Shown: one piece after another, positions 24,619 to 32,727 of the stretch
Numbering within the stretch: the stretch's first letter is position 1
Layout of the letters: every line of letters starts with the position of its first letter
NCBI RefSeq assembly: GCF_012034335.1
Contig: NZ_JAATHJ010000009.1
Location: forward strand, 62,001 to 126,000
DNA length: 64,000 nucleotides
Direction: 5' to 3'
Origin: Alkalicoccus luteus
Lineage (GTDB): Bacteria; Bacillota; Bacilli; Bacillales; Salisediminibacteriaceae
The notes under the pieces: generated by a model
The model's input: the letters and a program-made list of their open reading frames with translations, nothing else
Told to the model about the DNA's origin: nothing
The model's database searches: none
Made by a program: the position numbers and the translations under genes

Positions 24619-24720
24619 ATACAGGTTTAACAATCTGGTTCCAGTGGTATAACTTATAATGTTGCTCAAGAATCCTTTGTCACTATCTTTTAGAAAGTTA
24701 TTTAAATTTTTTTAGAGAAA

Positions 24721-24754
24721 TATCTTGAATTCGGAATATATTTAGTGGTAAGAT
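24721..24754 (+). promoter_or_regulatory. Promoter and MhqR operator copy 4 of the WrbA-like gene
   Basis: TATCTTGAATTCGGAATA (24721-24738) matches the MhqR palindrome at 15 of 18. The promoter TTGAAT (24725-24730), 18-nt spacer, TAAGAT (24749-24754) has its -35 box inside the palindrome. Confidence 0.6.
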
Positions 24755-24760
24755 GAAACT

Positions 24761-24901
24761 CGTAGACAACATGACTAAGTCATAAGCAAGCGGGCAGCTT
24801 GAAGCCGCCCTGAGACAGTGATGGTAAGTGCCGAAGGATCTTTTAACCTGTTTTTCTCACATGAGGAAAACAAGAGAGTGACGCATTCGGCGTAAGGAAG
24901 G
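24761..24901 (+). ncRNA. Structured 5' leader of the WrbA-like gene
   Basis: About 140 nt between the predicted transcription start and the ATG. Visible helices: GGGCAGC (24793-24799) with GCCGCCC (24804-24810); TGCCGAA (24829-24835) with TTCGGCG (24886-24892); and, enclosed by the latter, GTTTTTCTC (24850-24858) with GAGGAAAAC (24863-24871). The second helix ends next to the RBS AAGGAAGG. It matches no riboswitch class I can recall. Candidate cis-regulatory RNA. Confidence 0.45.
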
Positions 24902-24910
24902 ATGACGAGC

Positions 24911-25573
24911 ATGGGATTGATGGACAAACTATTTGGAAAATCAAAGGAGATGGATCACATGGAAAACGTAAAAGTAGCAGTTGTATATTACAGCATGGGT
25001 GGTACGAACTACCAGCTTGCACAGTGGGCTAAAGAAGGCGCAGAGAGCGCTGGAGCAGAAGTAAAGCTCCTGAAAGTAAAGGAGCTTGCTCCGGAAGAAG
25101 TTATTAAGCAGAACGAAGGCTGGCAGCAGCACGTTGACGAAACTCAACACGTTCCGGAAGCGTCCAATGATGATCTCGAATGGGCTGACGCGATTATTTT
25201 CAGCGCGCCGACTCGTTTCGGTAATGTACCATCCCAAATGAAGCAGTTCATCGATACGACTGGTCCGCTCTGGGGTCAGGGAAAGCTTGTCAATAAGGTT
25301 GTCAGTGCAATGACGTCCGCTCAAAACCCTCACGGGGGCCAGGAATCCACGCTATTGAACCTTTATACGACGATGCACCACTGGGGCGCAATCATCGCTT
25401 CTCCAGGGTACTCTGATCCGGTTCAGTTTGCATCCGGCGGAAACCCTTACGGCGTCAGTGTTACAGTCGGCCAGGACGGTAAAATGGCAGACGATGTAGC
25501 AGACGGCGTCAAGTACCAGGCAAAGCGCACTGTACAAGTTGCTGGCTGGGTAAAAGCCGGAATGAACAGCTAA
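24911..25573 (+). CDS. WrbA-like NAD(P)H:quinone oxidoreductase
   Basis: A 220-residue flavodoxin-family protein. The FMN loop is VVYYSMGGTNYQLA, followed by the WrbA-type SAPTRFGNVPSQMKQFIDTTGPLW and SAQNPHGGQESTLLNLYTTMHHWGA, and a C-terminal GVSVTVGQDGK segment. WrbA enzymes reduce quinones by two electrons and avoid semiquinone radicals. The ATG at 24911 (9 nt after AAGGAAGG) is preferred to that at 24902. The MhqR box at its promoter assigns it to the quinone response. Confidence 0.88.
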   Translation: MGLMDKLFGKSKEMDHMENVKVAVVYYSMGGTNYQLAQWAKEGAESAGAEVKLLKVKELAPEEVIKQNEGWQQHVDETQHVPEASNDDLEWADAIIFSAPTRFGNVPSQMKQFIDTTGPLWGQGKLVNKVVSAMTSAQNPHGGQESTLLNLYTTMHHWGAIIASPGYSDPVQFASGGNPYGVSVTVGQDGKMADDVADGVKYQAKRTVQVAGWVKAGMNS

Positions 25574-25587
25574 TCTATCAATAACGG

Positions 25588-25618
25588 ACCCTTCCGGAAC
25601 TTCCGGAAGGGTTTTTTA
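25588..25618 (+). terminator. Terminator of the WrbA-like gene
   Basis: ACCCTTCCGGAA and TTCCGGAAGGGT hairpin followed by six T. Confidence 0.9.
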
Positions 25619-25928
25619 GTTGTATTTTTTGGAAACGCGATTCTGAATGACTTTATCAACGAGGGATAGCGCTTGCTGATATCAGACGCTGGGGTGCAGA
25701 TAAAGGCACTGTTGCTATTGAACGTTTTAAAGTAGCGTTTGAGAAAAGGTTTGTGCAGCTTTATTCGTTATAACGGCCTGTTAAGTAGCTTAAATCGCTT
25801 TCACGGAGTCTTAAGTTGCTTTTGACCACCCTAGAGTTACTTTTGGACGACGTTGTATTCCGTTTGCCTTTTGCTAAGCAGGTATTGTCCGACGCATTAA
25901 TTGAATGCGGCAGTTGAGCTTATCTGGA
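25619..25928. other. Intergenic stretch with short degenerate repeats
   Basis: No gene seen. Between about 25730 and 25845 a short word recurs: AGTAGCGTTT, AGTAGCTTAA, AGTTGCTTTTGAC and AGTTACTTTTGGAC, loosely 25-50 nt apart. This looks like a degraded intergenic repeat. Confidence 0.35.
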
Positions 25929-26003
25929 TCAGCCGTCGAGATTAAGTAAAAAAACGAGCGTGCCTAAGTAGCCTAGTCCGCTTAATATGTACACAACAGT
26001 CAT
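25929..26003 (-). CDS. Tiny membrane peptide
   Basis: A 24-residue ORF (MTVVYILSGLGYLGTLVFLL then NLDG) that is almost entirely one membrane segment. AAAGGAGG stands 7 nt before the ATG at 26003, which is the main support. No family recognised. Confidence 0.5.
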   Translation of the reverse strand: MTVVYILSGLGYLGTLVFLLNLDG

Positions 26004-26148
26004 GAAAAAACCTCCTTTACGTGAATATTCGTATGAAAACTATTCCCAAAAGGTATTTTCATAAAACATTTAATCACGTTACAAGGTTGTTACATAAGAA
26101 TTTACCTGCAATTATTGGGCATTATTGATAGTCTGATAAAACAATCAA

Positions 26149-26164
26149 TGTGACAACGTTCACA
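26149..26164. promoter_or_regulatory. Rex/Crp-Fnr-like palindrome
   Basis: TGTGACAACGTTCACA: TGTGA-N6-TCACA spacing, fitting both the Rex type (WWGTGAANNNNTTCACWW, one mismatch) and the Crp/Fnr type. It lies about 46 bp before a TATAAT at 26210 and 82 bp before the YhgE-like gene. Confidence 0.35.
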
Positions 26165-26245
26165 AATTCGTCACGTGAAAAGTGAATCGTCAGGCCGGTT
26201 TCTCCCGTATAATGAACTATCATTCATTTACGCAGGAGGATATCA

Positions 26246-29200
26246 ATGAAGCATGCAAAGCAGATTATGATACAGGATTTTAAAAACATTAAGCGGGTGC
26301 CGCTTGTCGGTATATTGCTAATTGGGCTTGCCGTACTACCCGCGCTTTACGCCTGGTTCAACCTGGGGGCAGCGTGGGATCCGTACTCCAATACAGGTGA
26401 CGTCTCCATCGCTGTTGTCAACGAAGACGAGGGGGCAGAGTATGAAGGGGAACCGATACATATTGGGCGGGAGCTGACCGAAGAGCTTCAGAAAAATGAC
26501 GATTTGGACTGGCAGTTTATGTCCCGGCAGGAGGCACACGATCAAGTGCGCCGGGGGGATGTGTATGCAAGTGTCTATTTAGATTCCACCTTTTCAGAGG
26601 AGACCGTACGGGTGTTTGAAGAGGGGGATACGAATGCTGCCGTCCGCTATGAAGTCAACGAGAAAATTAATGCAATTGCACCTACCATGACGGAGACAGG
26701 TGCTACAACGATTACGCAGCAGATTAATGACAGCTTTGTTGAAGCGTCATCAGCTGCTCTATTGGAAGAGTTCGACAGACTCGGACTCAGGCTGGAGGAC
26801 GAGCTTCCTACGCTGCGGGTAATGGCTGATACGGTATACGATATGGAAGAAGCACTGCCGGAGCTGCGGGAACTCGCAGAAGTGCTGATCACGATTGATG
26901 ATGATTGGGAGAATGTTGAGGACGTTGCCAGTACATTTCTTGAGCTTGAAAACATAGGGCCGGAAGTAGAGCAGGCGTTCTCACAGCTCTATTACTTAGA
27001 AGAGCAGCTCCCCCGTCTCTATGAGGCAGCCGACACTGCAGAAGAAGCTAAAGCTATGCTGCCGCAGCTGGAGCGCGTAATTCAATCGATGGAGCGAATA
27101 GACAGCAGGCTCCCGCAGGCAGAAGAAGAACTGCAGGCCGCCTCTCAGAACGTAAGCGGATTGGAAACCGTGATCGAAAGCGGGAATGCGTTGGTCCCTG
27201 AGTTGGAAGCGGAGCTCGCGGCTGCGGAGGAAACGCTCCATGAGCTGGAGATACGAGCTTCTCTGCTTGAACAGCAGGCTGAGTCTGTACAGCAAAGCTC
27301 AGTGACCATCCTTTCTGGCGTCGGTTCGCTGCTCGAACAGGCGCTGGAAACGTCCGCTGATGTCGATGACCAGCTGGCAGCGCTTGAAGCTCTGGAGCTG
27401 GATGTGCTTCCTGAAGAAGCTGCAGCTTTAGCGGAAGAAGCGATTGCACTGCTCGAGGATGTTCAGGCGGCTGGAGAATGGACGGAAGAAAAAAGGGCAG
27501 AAGCAGAAAACCTGATCCAAGATATAGAGAATGTCTCTATTCCGCTCCCGGAGCTGGAACCGGATCTATCCGGAAATGCCCTGACCGAACGGCTTGATGA
27601 GCTGGAAGCTGTCATACAGCAGACGGCCGACAGCCTGCGAGAGGCCGAGGAAGAAAACGAGCAACCATTTTTGACGGCGCTCGCAGACGAAGCAGAACAA
27701 ACGCTTGAATCCTTTAAAGAGAGCAGAGCTTCCCTTCCCCAGGAAGAGGATCTGGAACAAGCCGTGCTGGAAGCGGTCGACGTTCTGGAGAAGCAGGCAG
27801 AACAGCTGCTGATAGTTCCGGAACAGGCATTGGCGGATTTTATGCAGGTCGCATCGAGTGGTTCAGCCGCTGAGGTTGTGCAGCGAGCAGAAGAAACCGA
27901 GCGGATTTTGGAAGATACAATACGCTGGCTGGAGGAAACGGATGGTGCTTCTTTCGGCCCGTTAGAGGAAGCAAAAGCTTCCTTGCAAGCTGTTCAACAG
28001 GCGGGGGATGACGCTGCAGAGCGCGCAAATGAGGAGCTGGACCGAATTCAGGAAGCGGAACGATTTGCAGCTGAAGAGGCACCAGGACAGATCGCTGCGG
28101 GCTTTGAGAATGTACGGGGTGCGCTTGATCAGGAGGATCGCTTTCGGGAAGCGGAGGATTATCTGGAACAGGCGGTTATTGGATTATCCACTGCTGAAGA
28201 TGTCGTGGAAACTGCAGGATCCGCACTGACCACTGCCGAGGAGGAGTTTCCTGCCGCAGCTGAAAGCTGGGGACAGGCCACGCAGACGGCGGCCGACGCC
28301 TATCCGGAAATTGAGCAGGCAGTCAGTGAGTTTGCCTCCTTTTTATCGGTGCAGCTGCCGGTTGTCGAAGAGCGGATCGATCGCATGATCCGGTTTGTCG
28401 AAGAAGACTGGCCGGAAATAGAGGATGGCTATGCCCATGCCGCTTCCCTTTTGGAAACGAATATGCCAAAAGTTGAAGAAACGATTGGGGAGGCTGCGGC
28501 ATTGGCAAGGGAGGATTTTCCTGAAGCAGAGGATGGACTGACAGAAGCGGCTGAACGTCTTCGTGCTTTAGAAGAAAATGAAACCGTGCAGGAAATGATC
28601 GATGCGCTTCGAAACGATTTATATGAACAGGCAGAGCTGCTTGCAAATCCGGTATCGATGGAAGAAGAGAGTCTCTTTCCGATTCCGAACTATGGATCGG
28701 CGAACGCTCCTTTTTATACGGCGCTGAGCCTGTGGGTCGGGGCACTGCTGCTCGTCAATCTGGTCAGTACAAACTTGCACGGGCCGGACCGCCGACCGGA
28801 ATATTCGGAAAGGGATATTTACCTTGGCCGTATGGGCATTTTCCTGATCACTGCTGTGCTGCAAGGTCTCGTTGTCAGTATTGGAAATATGACGATTCTG
28901 GGCATGTACAGTGCACACAGCATTTGGTTTACCGTTTTCTCTGTTCTCATTGCCGTTATCTTTATGCTGATGGTATATACGCTTGCGTCTATGCTTGGAA
29001 ATATCGGAAAGGCGCTTGCGATCGTGCTGCTCGTGCTGCAGCTTTCCGGAGGGGGAGGAACATTTCCTATCGAAGTGACGCCTTCCTTTTTCCAGACGAT
29101 TCATCCGTTTCTTCCGTTTACGTACGCCATTGATCTGCTGCGTGAAGCTGTCGGCGGTATCGTTTGGTCTGCAGCCGGTTTTAGCCTGATCATTTTGGCC

Positions 29201-29308
29201 GGCTGCGGAATTCTCACAGTTGGAGTCGGGTTGCTGCTGAAGCCAAAGCTCGCAAAGCGGATTCAGGCGACGACAGACAAATCAAAAGCCAGCAGAATGA
29301 TTGACTGA
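26246..29308 (+). CDS. YhgE/Pip-domain membrane protein
   Basis: A 1020-residue protein. An N-terminal helix (GILLIGLAVLPALYAWFNLG) and the extracytoplasmic domain DVSIAVVNEDEGAEYEGEPI are diagnostic of the YhgE/Pip family. Residues about 180-820 are very acidic, rich in Glu, Ala and Leu, and form long coiled coils. Five or six helices follow (ALSLWVGALLLVNLVST to the end). Family members include phage-infection protein Pip and parts of secretion machineries. It is longer than B. subtilis YhgE (about 775), owing to the coiled region. A lone gene behind TATAAT at 26210. Confidence 0.85.
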   Translation: MKHAKQIMIQDFKNIKRVPLVGILLIGLAVLPALYAWFNLGAAWDPYSNTGDVSIAVVNEDEGAEYEGEPIHIGRELTEELQKNDDLDWQFMSRQEAHDQVRRGDVYASVYLDSTFSEETVRVFEEGDTNAAVRYEVNEKINAIAPTMTETGATTITQQINDSFVEASSAALLEEFDRLGLRLEDELPTLRVMADTVYDMEEALPELRELAEVLITIDDDWENVEDVASTFLELENIGPEVEQAFSQLYYLEEQLPRLYEAADTAEEAKAMLPQLERVIQSMERIDSRLPQAEEELQAASQNVSGLETVIESGNALVPELEAELAAAEETLHELEIRASLLEQQAESVQQSSVTILSGVGSLLEQALETSADVDDQLAALEALELDVLPEEAAALAEEAIALLEDVQAAGEWTEEKRAEAENLIQDIENVSIPLPELEPDLSGNALTERLDELEAVIQQTADSLREAEEENEQPFLTALADEAEQTLESFKESRASLPQEEDLEQAVLEAVDVLEKQAEQLLIVPEQALADFMQVASSGSAAEVVQRAEETERILEDTIRWLEETDGASFGPLEEAKASLQAVQQAGDDAAERANEELDRIQEAERFAAEEAPGQIAAGFENVRGALDQEDRFREAEDYLEQAVIGLSTAEDVVETAGSALTTAEEEFPAAAESWGQATQTAADAYPEIEQAVSEFASFLSVQLPVVEERIDRMIRFVEEDWPEIEDGYAHAASLLETNMPKVEETIGEAAALAREDFPEAEDGLTEAAERLRALEENETVQEMIDALRNDLYEQAELLANPVSMEEESLFPIPNYGSANAPFYTALSLWVGALLLVNLVSTNLHGPDRRPEYSERDIYLGRMGIFLITAVLQGLVVSIGNMTILGMYSAHSIWFTVFSVLIAVIFMLMVYTLASMLGNIGKALAIVLLVLQLSGGGGTFPIEVTPSFFQTIHPFLPFTYAIDLLREAVGGIVWSAAGFSLIILAGCGILTVGVGLLLKPKLAKRIQATTDKSKASRMID

Positions 29309-29405
29309 TTCGCAGGCAGCTCGACGAAAGGATTCGGCAATCAGTTTCCCCTGAAGGTATTTTCCGGTAAACTAACGGAAGAAGACGAGAACTGAAGGTG
29401 AAGCT

Positions 29406-30146
29406 ATGAAACGAATGTTTTTGTGGGGAGTGATTCCCCTGCTGGCTGCTTGCGGAGAAGCACAAGAGGAAATTCACGTGGCAGCAGCCTCCGGGCTCTA
29501 CCACGTGCTGTCAGACGCGGGTGCTGTATATGAATCGGAAACGGGCGTCGCAGTTACGTTCAGCTTTGGTGCCACAGGCCAATTGACACAGCAAATTGAG
29601 CAGGGGGCGGATTTTGAGCTGTTTCTGGCAGGTGACGAATCGTACATAGAGCGGCTTGAAGAAGGAGGATACGTAACAAATAGGACACGCATCGCTGAGG
29701 GAATTGTGACGCTTCTCTCCGCTGATGGAAGCGGACCGTTCGAGTCACTGGACGACTTAACAGAAGATAAGCTGCGCATTGCCATGCCGAATCCGGAGCA
29801 TGCCCCTTACGGCAGAGCAGCTTATGAAGTGCTTCAAACCGAAAGCGTATGGGAGGTGCTCAGCGAATCGATGATTTATGCCAACGATGTGCGCACATCT
29901 CTGCAGTACGTGGAAAGTGGAGAAGTAGATGCAGGCTTTGCGGCGCTAAGTCTGATGCAGGAAAGCGAACTGTTTTATGTTGAATTGGATACAGAGCTGC
30001 ATGAGCCAATCGTGCAGACGGCTGCGATTCCGGTGCAATCGCAGAAGCAGGAGGAAGCAGAGCAGTTTCTCGATTATTTACGTTCGGATGAGGTACAGGA
30101 CGTGTTCGCTGAGTACGGATTTTTGGCGGGAGAGCGTGAATCGTGA
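29406..30146 (+). CDS. modA: Molybdate ABC transporter substrate-binding lipoprotein
   Basis: A 246-residue ModA: lipoprotein signal (WGVIPLLAAC), the oxyanion-binding start VAAASGLYHVLSDAG, FSFGATGQLTQQIEQGADFELFLAGD, and MPNPEHAPYGRAAYEVL. It captures molybdate or tungstate outside the cell. The stop overlaps the GTG of modB. Moco genes lie 29 kb downstream in this window. Confidence 0.88.
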   Translation: MKRMFLWGVIPLLAACGEAQEEIHVAAASGLYHVLSDAGAVYESETGVAVTFSFGATGQLTQQIEQGADFELFLAGDESYIERLEEGGYVTNRTRIAEGIVTLLSADGSGPFESLDDLTEDKLRIAMPNPEHAPYGRAAYEVLQTESVWEVLSESMIYANDVRTSLQYVESGEVDAGFAALSLMQESELFYVELDTELHEPIVQTAAIPVQSQKQEEAEQFLDYLRSDEVQDVFAEYGFLAGERES

Positions 30147-30796
30147 TCGGGCCGCTGTTTCTATCCCTGCAAGTTGCTGCTGCGGCAACTGCTTTGGCGT
30201 TTGCAGCCGGAGTGCTGCTCGCCTGGTGGTTTGCCGTTCGACAATCAAAGCTGACAGAATTGGCCTCGCTAATCGTGACACTCCCGCTCGTGCTGCCGCC
30301 GACAGTGCTCGGATATTATCTGCTTGTCTTTTTGGGACGCAACAGCTGGATCGGCAGGACGTTTGAAGCGTTGTTCGGTTCTCCGATTGTGTTTACGTGG
30401 TATGCGGCGGTTGCCGCCGCAGCTGTTGCAGCGCTGCCGCTGATTGTCCGCCCGATGCAGCAGGCGTTTGAATCTGTCAACCGGAACAGCCTCGAGGCAG
30501 CGATGCTTGACGGGGCAGGCAGATGGCAGCTGTTCCGCCATATTATGGTGCCGCTCTCCTATCGCGGTATGCTTGCCGGCCTCGTGCTCGGTTTTGCAAG
30601 GGCGATGGGAGAGTTCGGAGCAACGCTGATGGTGGCAGGCAATATACCAGGGAGAACCCAGACTCTATCGATCGCCGTTTATGACGCTGTTCAGGCTAAC
30701 CGGATGCAGGAGGCTCATCTCATGGTGCTCGTTCTGAGTGCAGTAACCATTGCTATTTTGTTCATGACGACAGTCGTGCTGAAAAAGCGTGTTTAA
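30143..30796 (+). CDS. modB: Molybdate ABC transporter permease
   Basis: A 217-residue permease with five or six helices and the EAA loop SLEAAMLDGAGRWQLFRHIMVPL near residue 115, which contacts the ATPase. Start GTG 30143 overlaps the modA stop. No modC follows; to my knowledge B. subtilis also has a modAB pair without a dedicated ATPase, so sharing of an ATPase encoded elsewhere is likely. Confidence 0.88.
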   Translation: MIGPLFLSLQVAAAATALAFAAGVLLAWWFAVRQSKLTELASLIVTLPLVLPPTVLGYYLLVFLGRNSWIGRTFEALFGSPIVFTWYAAVAAAAVAALPLIVRPMQQAFESVNRNSLEAAMLDGAGRWQLFRHIMVPLSYRGMLAGLVLGFARAMGEFGATLMVAGNIPGRTQTLSIAVYDAVQANRMQEAHLMVLVLSAVTIAILFMTTVVLKKRV

Positions 30797-30874
30797 GCCA
30801 GGCAGCCTTCAAGCCTGAACAAATAGACATTTTCCATCCAAAAAAAAGCCGGCAGCAAGCCAGCTTCAGGCACG

Positions 30875-30967
30875 CTAGCGTCGGCGCCGGACAAGATAAA
30901 TACTAAGAATGATAAGACCGATGAAGCCCGCGATAATAAGGGGGCCGCTTAAGACAAACGTAGACAA
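30875..30967 (-). CDS. Tiny single-pass membrane protein
   Basis: A 30-residue ORF from TTG 30967: STFVLSGPLIIAGFIGLIIL then SIYLVRRRR. One membrane helix and an Arg-rich cytoplasmic end. AAGGAGGAG lies 7 nt upstream. It follows the DUF-like gene at 31201 on the same strand. No family recognised. Confidence 0.5.
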   Translation of the reverse strand: MSTFVLSGPLIIAGFIGLIILSIYLVRRRR

Positions 30968-30994
30968 TCAGCGTCTCCTCCTTTCAGGGACAAG

Positions 30995-31201
30995 TTAATC
31001 CTGCTTCTTGTTCGTACCGGGGAATAAGTGCCAAAACTTGATGATCATAAACAAGCATGCACCGATCACGGAAAAACCGATATTTTGCACGATATTAACC
31101 GGCTGATTGAAAATAAGCAGGTCCAGCACTACAAGTGCAGTAAAGAATAATACGGATAAATAAACGAAATATCCTGCAGGCTGACTGGAAAGCCGCTTCA
31201 T
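30995..31201 (-). CDS. Small two-pass membrane protein
   Basis: A 68-residue protein with two helices (FVYLSVLFFTALVVLDLLIF, IGFSVIGACLFMIIKFWHLF) and a basic start MKRLSSQPAG. The ATG at 31201 has GGAG 8 nt upstream. Family not recognised. Divergent from the gene at 31315. Confidence 0.6.
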   Translation of the reverse strand: MKRLSSQPAGYFVYLSVLFFTALVVLDLLIFNQPVNIVQNIGFSVIGACLFMIIKFWHLFPGTNKKQD

Positions 31202-31314
31202 AGTCATCGCTCCATTTCTCAAAAGATGGTTCTGCTTCTATGATAAGCATTCCGATCAAAAAGGTAAAGGTATCTTCCGGAATGATTCCGATTTTGTGAG
31301 AGGGGGTAACAGCA

Positions 31315-31512
31315 ATGACAGATATCATGATGATCATCGCTGCGGCTGCGGGAGGCCTGCTGCTGCTCTATAAAACGATTGAGCTTGCTGTTAAGAGCGG
31401 CATCGAGCGCTCCAACGTCGGTCGCTACATACATCATGTTAAAGGTTTTGACCCGATTGAACGCAAAGGTACCGACTTTTCAGAGGAAGAAAACAACCAC
31501 AAGGGAGATTAG
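31315..31512 (+). CDS. Small membrane-anchored protein ahead of CdaR
   Basis: A 65-residue protein: one N-terminal helix (IMMIIAAAAGGLLLLYKTIE) and a charged tail (FDPIERKGTDFSEEENNHKG). It ends 2 bp before the CdaR start, so the two are co-transcribed. GAGGGGG precedes the ATG. Family not recognised. Confidence 0.6.
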   Translation: MTDIMMIIAAAAGGLLLLYKTIELAVKSGIERSNVGRYIHHVKGFDPIERKGTDFSEEENNHKGD

Positions 31513-31514
31513 CG

Positions 31515-32546
31515 ATGATTACATCGGAAACGGCACAGCAGATCGTGGCACGGACGATGGAAATTCTGCCTTACAACATTAACGTGATCCGCCCGGACGG
31601 CACAATTATCGGCTCCGGCAATGCATCGCGGATCGGGACCATTCATGAGGCAGCGAGAGTTGTCCGTGAGAAAGGTACAGTTGTAGAGATTACCAAGGAG
31701 GAAGAAGGCCTTTGGGAAGGAGCTGTGCAGGGCATTAATCTGCCGGCGTTTCAAAACGGGGCCCTCGCAGCTGTCATCGGCATCACCGGGCCTCCTGACG
31801 ATGTCAGAAGCTTCGGCAGGCTCGTCGTGATGACAGCGGAGATGATGATGGAGCAGGCGGTACTGCTGCGGGAAATGCAGGTCGACGAGCGGATGAGAGA
31901 AGAAACAGCGCTGCAGCTGATTGATCCTGATCAGACGGCAGGACGGACAGCGGAACGACTGAAGCAGCTTAATATTGAATTGGTTGGCAAACGGACAGTC
32001 GTCTGCTTCGCTGACCCGGAGCCGGAACAAGTGAAGCAGGCGGTTCAGCCGATGTTATACGAGGATGAGCTGCTCTGCCTGCGGCAGGGCCGGCTTCTCC
32101 TAATCGTACGAGCCGAGTCGGATCGGGAAATAACTATCCGGTTCCGCTCTGTATCCAGCAGCCAGGCTGCTGCTGGACCACCGGTGGGCTTGAATGAGCT
32201 GCCGAAAGCAGCGGAACTCGCCTGGACTGCCGCTTCTCTTCCTGAGCAGAACGAACGTTTTTTATTGTACCGGGACGTGGATTTGGAAGTATTGCTGTAC
32301 CAAAGCGGCAGACAAGACATGAACGTGCCGCCGTGGCCGCTTGATCATGAGCTGACAGAAACGCTTAAAGCGTACATCTTTCAAAATGGACGCCTGCAGG
32401 ACACAGCTCGTGTGCTGCACATACACCGCAATACGCTGCAGTACCGGCTGGGACGCATCCGGGACATCAGCGGACGTGATCCAAGACAGCTGAAAGAACT
32501 GCTGTATCTGTATGCAGCGATGCTTCGCAGCCGGCATGAGTTATAA
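31515..32546 (+). CDS. cdaR: CdaR-family sugar-diacid/glycerate regulator
   Basis: A 343-residue activator. The N-terminal diacid-recognition domain (AQQIVARTMEILPYNINVIR, ASRIGTIHEAARVV, GVTG-like IGITGPPDDVRSFG) is followed by a PucR-type C-terminal helix-turn-helix (LQDTARVLHIHRNTLQYRLGRI). In E. coli CdaR controls glucarate/galactarate and glycerate genes. Here it precedes a GntP-type permease and a glycerate kinase, so it probably activates glycerate uptake and phosphorylation. Confidence 0.85.
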   Translation: MITSETAQQIVARTMEILPYNINVIRPDGTIIGSGNASRIGTIHEAARVVREKGTVVEITKEEEGLWEGAVQGINLPAFQNGALAAVIGITGPPDDVRSFGRLVVMTAEMMMEQAVLLREMQVDERMREETALQLIDPDQTAGRTAERLKQLNIELVGKRTVVCFADPEPEQVKQAVQPMLYEDELLCLRQGRLLLIVRAESDREITIRFRSVSSSQAAAGPPVGLNELPKAAELAWTAASLPEQNERFLLYRDVDLEVLLYQSGRQDMNVPPWPLDHELTETLKAYIFQNGRLQDTARVLHIHRNTLQYRLGRIRDISGRDPRQLKELLYLYAAMLRSRHEL

Positions 32547-32553
32547 AAATGTG

Positions 32554-32584
32554 AACCTCCGTGGTGTATGAAGGCGGAGGTTTT
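32554..32584 (+). terminator. Terminator of cdaR
   Basis: AACCTCCG and CGGAGGTT hairpin followed by TTTTG. Confidence 0.75.
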
Positions 32585-32676
32585 GTTATAACCTATTGCA
32601 GACAAATAACACATGTGACTAAATAATACGTCAATAAATCGCATATATTTAGTCTGATGACCAATGACAGCGTTTT

Positions 32677-32691
32677 CGCAACCGCTTACAA
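32677..32691. promoter_or_regulatory. Candidate catabolite-responsive element (cre)
   Basis: CGCAACCGCTTACAA; its reverse complement TTGTAAGCGGTTGCG fits the CcpA consensus WTGNAANCGNWNNCW except for the last base. It lies 37 bp before the permease start, consistent with carbon catabolite repression of glycerate use. Nearby, AGTCATAGACT is a short palindrome. Confidence 0.45.
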
Positions 32692-32727
32692 TTAGTCATA
32701 GACTGATTACGAAGGAGTGGAAGCACG

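Noticed and set aside
24811-24900. TPP riboswitch in the WrbA leader (CTGAGA and GCGTAAGGAA words)
   Set aside because: The order and spacing of the conserved THI-box elements are wrong and WrbA has no thiamin link.
28619-29104. 161-codon frame antisense to the YhgE/Pip gene
   Set aside because: It is a shadow of a strongly biased coding region on the other strand.
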